Origin: Melioribacter sp051488665
Lineage (GTDB): Bacteria > Bacteroidota > Ignavibacteria > Ignavibacteriales > Melioribacteraceae
Direction of reading: 5' to 3'
Assembly: GCF_051488665.1 (NCBI RefSeq)
Contig: NZ_JBPSEG010000010.1
Coordinates: forward strand, 1 to 64,000
Length of the DNA: 64,000 nucleotides
In this document: one piece after another, positions 62,254-64,000 of the stretch
How the letters are laid out: each line of letters opens with the position of its first letter
How positions within the stretch are numbered: the stretch's first letter is position 1
Notes under the pieces: generated by a model
Databases searched by the model: none
Told to the model about the DNA's origin: nothing
The model's input: only the letters and a program-made list of their open reading frames with translations
Position numbers and translations under genes: made by a program

Positions 62254-62619
62254 TTATTCGATACTTTTTAAATACCTAATAAATCCTCCCAATAAGCTTT
62301 TTATTTTTTTAATACGCTCCAGAATTGGAGTAAATTCATCTTCCTTTATGTATTTAAGATCTAATGCCAAATATAATAAAGACTCTACTTCGGAAGAAGA
62401 TCGATAAGAATACCGGAGAAAATTAATAAATGATTTAGTGGATCCGCTGTCGAATCCTTCTGCAATATTACTCATTATAGAGACCGCCGCTCTTTGAATT
62501 TGGTCTTTAAGTCCGTAGTCTTTTTTGAATTTTTCGCCTGAAGTTAGATTGTATATTTCACTTACTAACAATCTGGCTTCTTTCCATGAATCAATATCGG
62601 TAAAATCATTTATTTTCAT
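62254..62619 (-). CDS. Four-helix-bundle protein (23S rRNA intervening-sequence type)
   Basis: 121 residues: IDSWKEARLLVSEIYNLTSG, YGLKDQIQRAAVSIMSNIAE, GFDSGSTKSFINFLRYSYRS, SSEVESLLYLALDLKYIKED. Same family and length as 58613-58978 but clearly diverged. It lies between wbpA and wbpB, a frequent place for this family in polysaccharide operons. No catalytic motif; its role is unknown. Confidence 0.88.
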   Translation of the reverse strand: MKINDFTDIDSWKEARLLVSEIYNLTSGEKFKKDYGLKDQIQRAAVSIMSNIAEGFDSGSTKSFINFLRYSYRSSSEVESLLYLALDLKYIKEDEFTPILERIKKIKSLLGGFIRYLKSIE

Positions 62620-62660
62620 ATGAACCTCTTAACCTCAGAACTTTGAACTCCAGCGCTGAA

Positions 62661-64000
62661 CTACGCCTTAAACACATTCCCTTCGTGCAGTCCCTTTATT
62701 TTAAATGCATTGCGGGTGTCGAGAATTAAGCGGGCATGTTTACGTATAAAATTGTAGTCGTAGTTGTCGTGGTCGGTTGCCAGCAATACAAGGTTGTATA
62801 ATCTCAATACGTCTTTAGTCAGTTCAACGGAATGCATATCGAATTGATACTTTCTCGTCGGAGGCAGTTTGGGAACGTACGGGTCGTTATAGTCGATTTC
62901 CGCGCCCCGTTCACGCAGCAGTTCGATTAATTTTAAAGAAGGCGATTCTCTCATATCGTCAACATTCTTTTTATAAGCGACTCCGAGTATCAGAATTTTA
63001 CTTCCCTTTACCGCTTTGTGAGCCTGATTCAGAACTTCCACGGCTCTTTCAACGACGTAGTAAGGTTGAAACGTATTTACTTCTCCCGCCAGTTCGATGA
63101 ATTTTGTATTGACTTCGTATTCGCGCGCTTTCCATGTCAAATAAAACGGATCGATAGGGATACAATGACCGCCGAGACCGGGACCGGGATAGAACGCCTG
63201 AAATCCGAATGGTTTCGTTTTAGCCGCGTCAATAACTTCCCATATATCGATATTCATTCTTTCGAATACAACTTTCAACTCGTTAACGAGAGCGATATTG
63301 ACGGAACGATAAATATTTTCGAGAAGTTTTGCCGCCTCCGCCACTCGCGGAGATGATACTGGCACCGTAGTTTTAACTACCTTTCCGTAAAGCGCTACGG
63401 CAAGTTCGCGGCAGCTGTCCGTAACGCCTCCTACAATTTTCGGTATTGTGCTCGTTGTAAAATCTTTATTGCCGGGGTCTTCCCTTTCGGGACTGAACGC
63501 CAGGAAGAAGTCCTTGCCGACGGCGTAAGAATCAGGAACCGGGGATTGGGGATTAGGGGTGAGTGTATTTTGAACTTGCGGCGCAGTTTCGAATAACGGC
63601 AATAAAATTTCTTCGGTCGTACCGGGATAGGTAGTGCTTTCGAGCGTTATTAACTGCCCTTTTCGCAGATGTTTTCGGATTGTTTCGGCAGTCGCTCTAA
63701 CGTATTTCATATCCGGTTCGCGATGTTCATCCAGAGGAGTTGGAACGCATATAATAATCGCGTCGCATTCTTTCAATTTTGAAAAATCCGAAGTCGCTTT
63801 GAATTTCTTTTTCTTGATAATATCTTTAATCAATTTCGAATCGATATGTTTGATATAACTTTTTCCTTCGTTCAATAAAGGTATCTTGTTTTCATCGACG
63901 TCGAAACCGATAACTTCGAATCCGTTATTGGCAAATGCAAGAGTAAGAGGCAGTCCTACGTACCCCATACCGATAATGCCGACTACCGCTTTTCCGTTTT
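62661..64000 (-). CDS. wbpA: UDP-N-acetylglucosamine 6-dehydrogenase, WbpA type (5' end outside window)
   Basis: The open frame continues to the window edge (NGKAVVGIIGMGYVGLPLTL), so the start is beyond 64000; at least 446 residues are visible. NAD-binding GMGYVG, LESTTYPGTTEE, AFSPEREDPGN, then GLGGHCIPIDPFYLTWKA with the catalytic Cys, and ILGVAYKKNVDDMRESPS. It oxidises UDP-GlcNAc to the uronic acid. Odd: between LLPLFE and VGKDFFLAFSPE, where homologues have a short loop, there is an insertion including NTLTPNPQSPVPDS encoded by GGGGATT heptamer repeats. Confidence 0.9.
   Translation of the reverse strand, partial: NGKAVVGIIGMGYVGLPLTLAFANNGFEVIGFDVDENKIPLLNEGKSYIKHIDSKLIKDIIKKKKFKATSDFSKLKECDAIIICVPTPLDEHREPDMKYVRATAETIRKHLRKGQLITLESTTYPGTTEEILLPLFETAPQVQNTLTPNPQSPVPDSYAVGKDFFLAFSPEREDPGNKDFTTSTIPKIVGGVTDSCRELAVALYGKVVKTTVPVSSPRVAEAAKLLENIYRSVNIALVNELKVVFERMNIDIWEVIDAAKTKPFGFQAFYPGPGLGGHCIPIDPFYLTWKAREYEVNTKFIELAGEVNTFQPYYVVERAVEVLNQAHKAVKGSKILILGVAYKKNVDDMRESPSLKLIELLRERGAEIDYNDPYVPKLPPTRKYQFDMHSVELTKDVLRLYNLVLLATDHDNYDYNFIRKHARLILDTRNAFKIKGLHEGNVFKA
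63534..63566. repeat. Heptamer repeat inside wbpA coding sequence
   Basis: GGGGATTGGGGATTAGGGG (63541-63559) is the same repeat that fills intergenic gaps; here it is read in frame as part of NTLTPNPQSPVP in the dehydrogenase. G-tracts start at 63541, 63548 and 63556. Confidence 0.8.

Overview
The window looks like a chromosome segment from a member of Ignavibacteriota close to Melioribacter or Ignavibacterium. This is inferred from protein style, not from a marker gene. The evidence is secreted proteins ending in type IX secretion (T9SS) sorting domains of the NYPNPFNP kind, TonB receptors with carboxypeptidase-regulatory domains, NifJ-type pyruvate:ferredoxin oxidoreductase, a Fur-FeoA-FeoB iron operon, and candidate promoters with the Bacteroidota-type TAnnTTTG -7 element.

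Layout. 0-8 kb (minus strand): a TonB receptor plus T9SS-sorted partner behind a candidate Pho-type box, two further surface or secreted proteins, a lipoprotein and a PlsC-like acyltransferase. 8.1-8.7 kb: five tRNA genes (Pro, Arg, His, Glu, Glu). 8.8-17.3 kb (plus strand): LolCDE-like ABC transporter, fur-feoA-feoB, a metallo-beta-lactamase-fold hydrolase and a secreted M28 peptidase with a PDZ domain. 17.9-21.4 kb: a VOC protein and an HbpS/GlcG-like protein divergent from a TonB receptor, then a 45-residue membrane peptide. 21.4-26.1 kb: nifJ and a dihydroorotate-dehydrogenase-like partner. 26.9-28.4 kb: an orphan PAS histidine kinase with a perfect FNR-type palindrome in front. 29-64 kb: a long surface-polysaccharide region. 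Its moderate-GC rims hold priming sugar transferases, a YjbH-like protein, an O-antigen ligase, a UDP-GlcNAc 2-epimerase and wbpA/wbpB/wbpD. Its strongly AT-rich core (about 36.4-57.2 kb) holds glycosyltransferases, Wzx, Wzy, gmd and sugar-modifying enzymes.

Two things stand out. First, the AT-rich core is full of damaged genes: a single in-frame TAA, a single in-frame TGA, a frameshift in a nine-G tract (while wzy carries another nine-G tract that is in frame), an acetyltransferase with several frameshifts, a chimera of two gene ends, and orphan N-termini of fcl (twice), an ATP-grasp gene and a NUDIX-like gene. Some of these look like phase-variable switches, others like scars of gene turnover.

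Second, almost every long gap between 17 and 62 kb is packed with the same set of modular repeats. These include heptamers of the TTAGGGA kind, octamers of the TTTTGGGG kind, hairpin modules of the form GTCATACTGA-core-GAAGTATCTC, and others. They run right up to start codons, supply the stop codons of at least three genes, and in wbpA appear to lie in frame inside the coding sequence. Long direct copies flank two toxin-antitoxin-like gene pairs (hicBA and DUF4258/DUF2283), and a ~100-bp inverted pair brackets the central 31 kb. The repeat system and the decaying, possibly phase-variable polysaccharide island are the most interesting content of the window.
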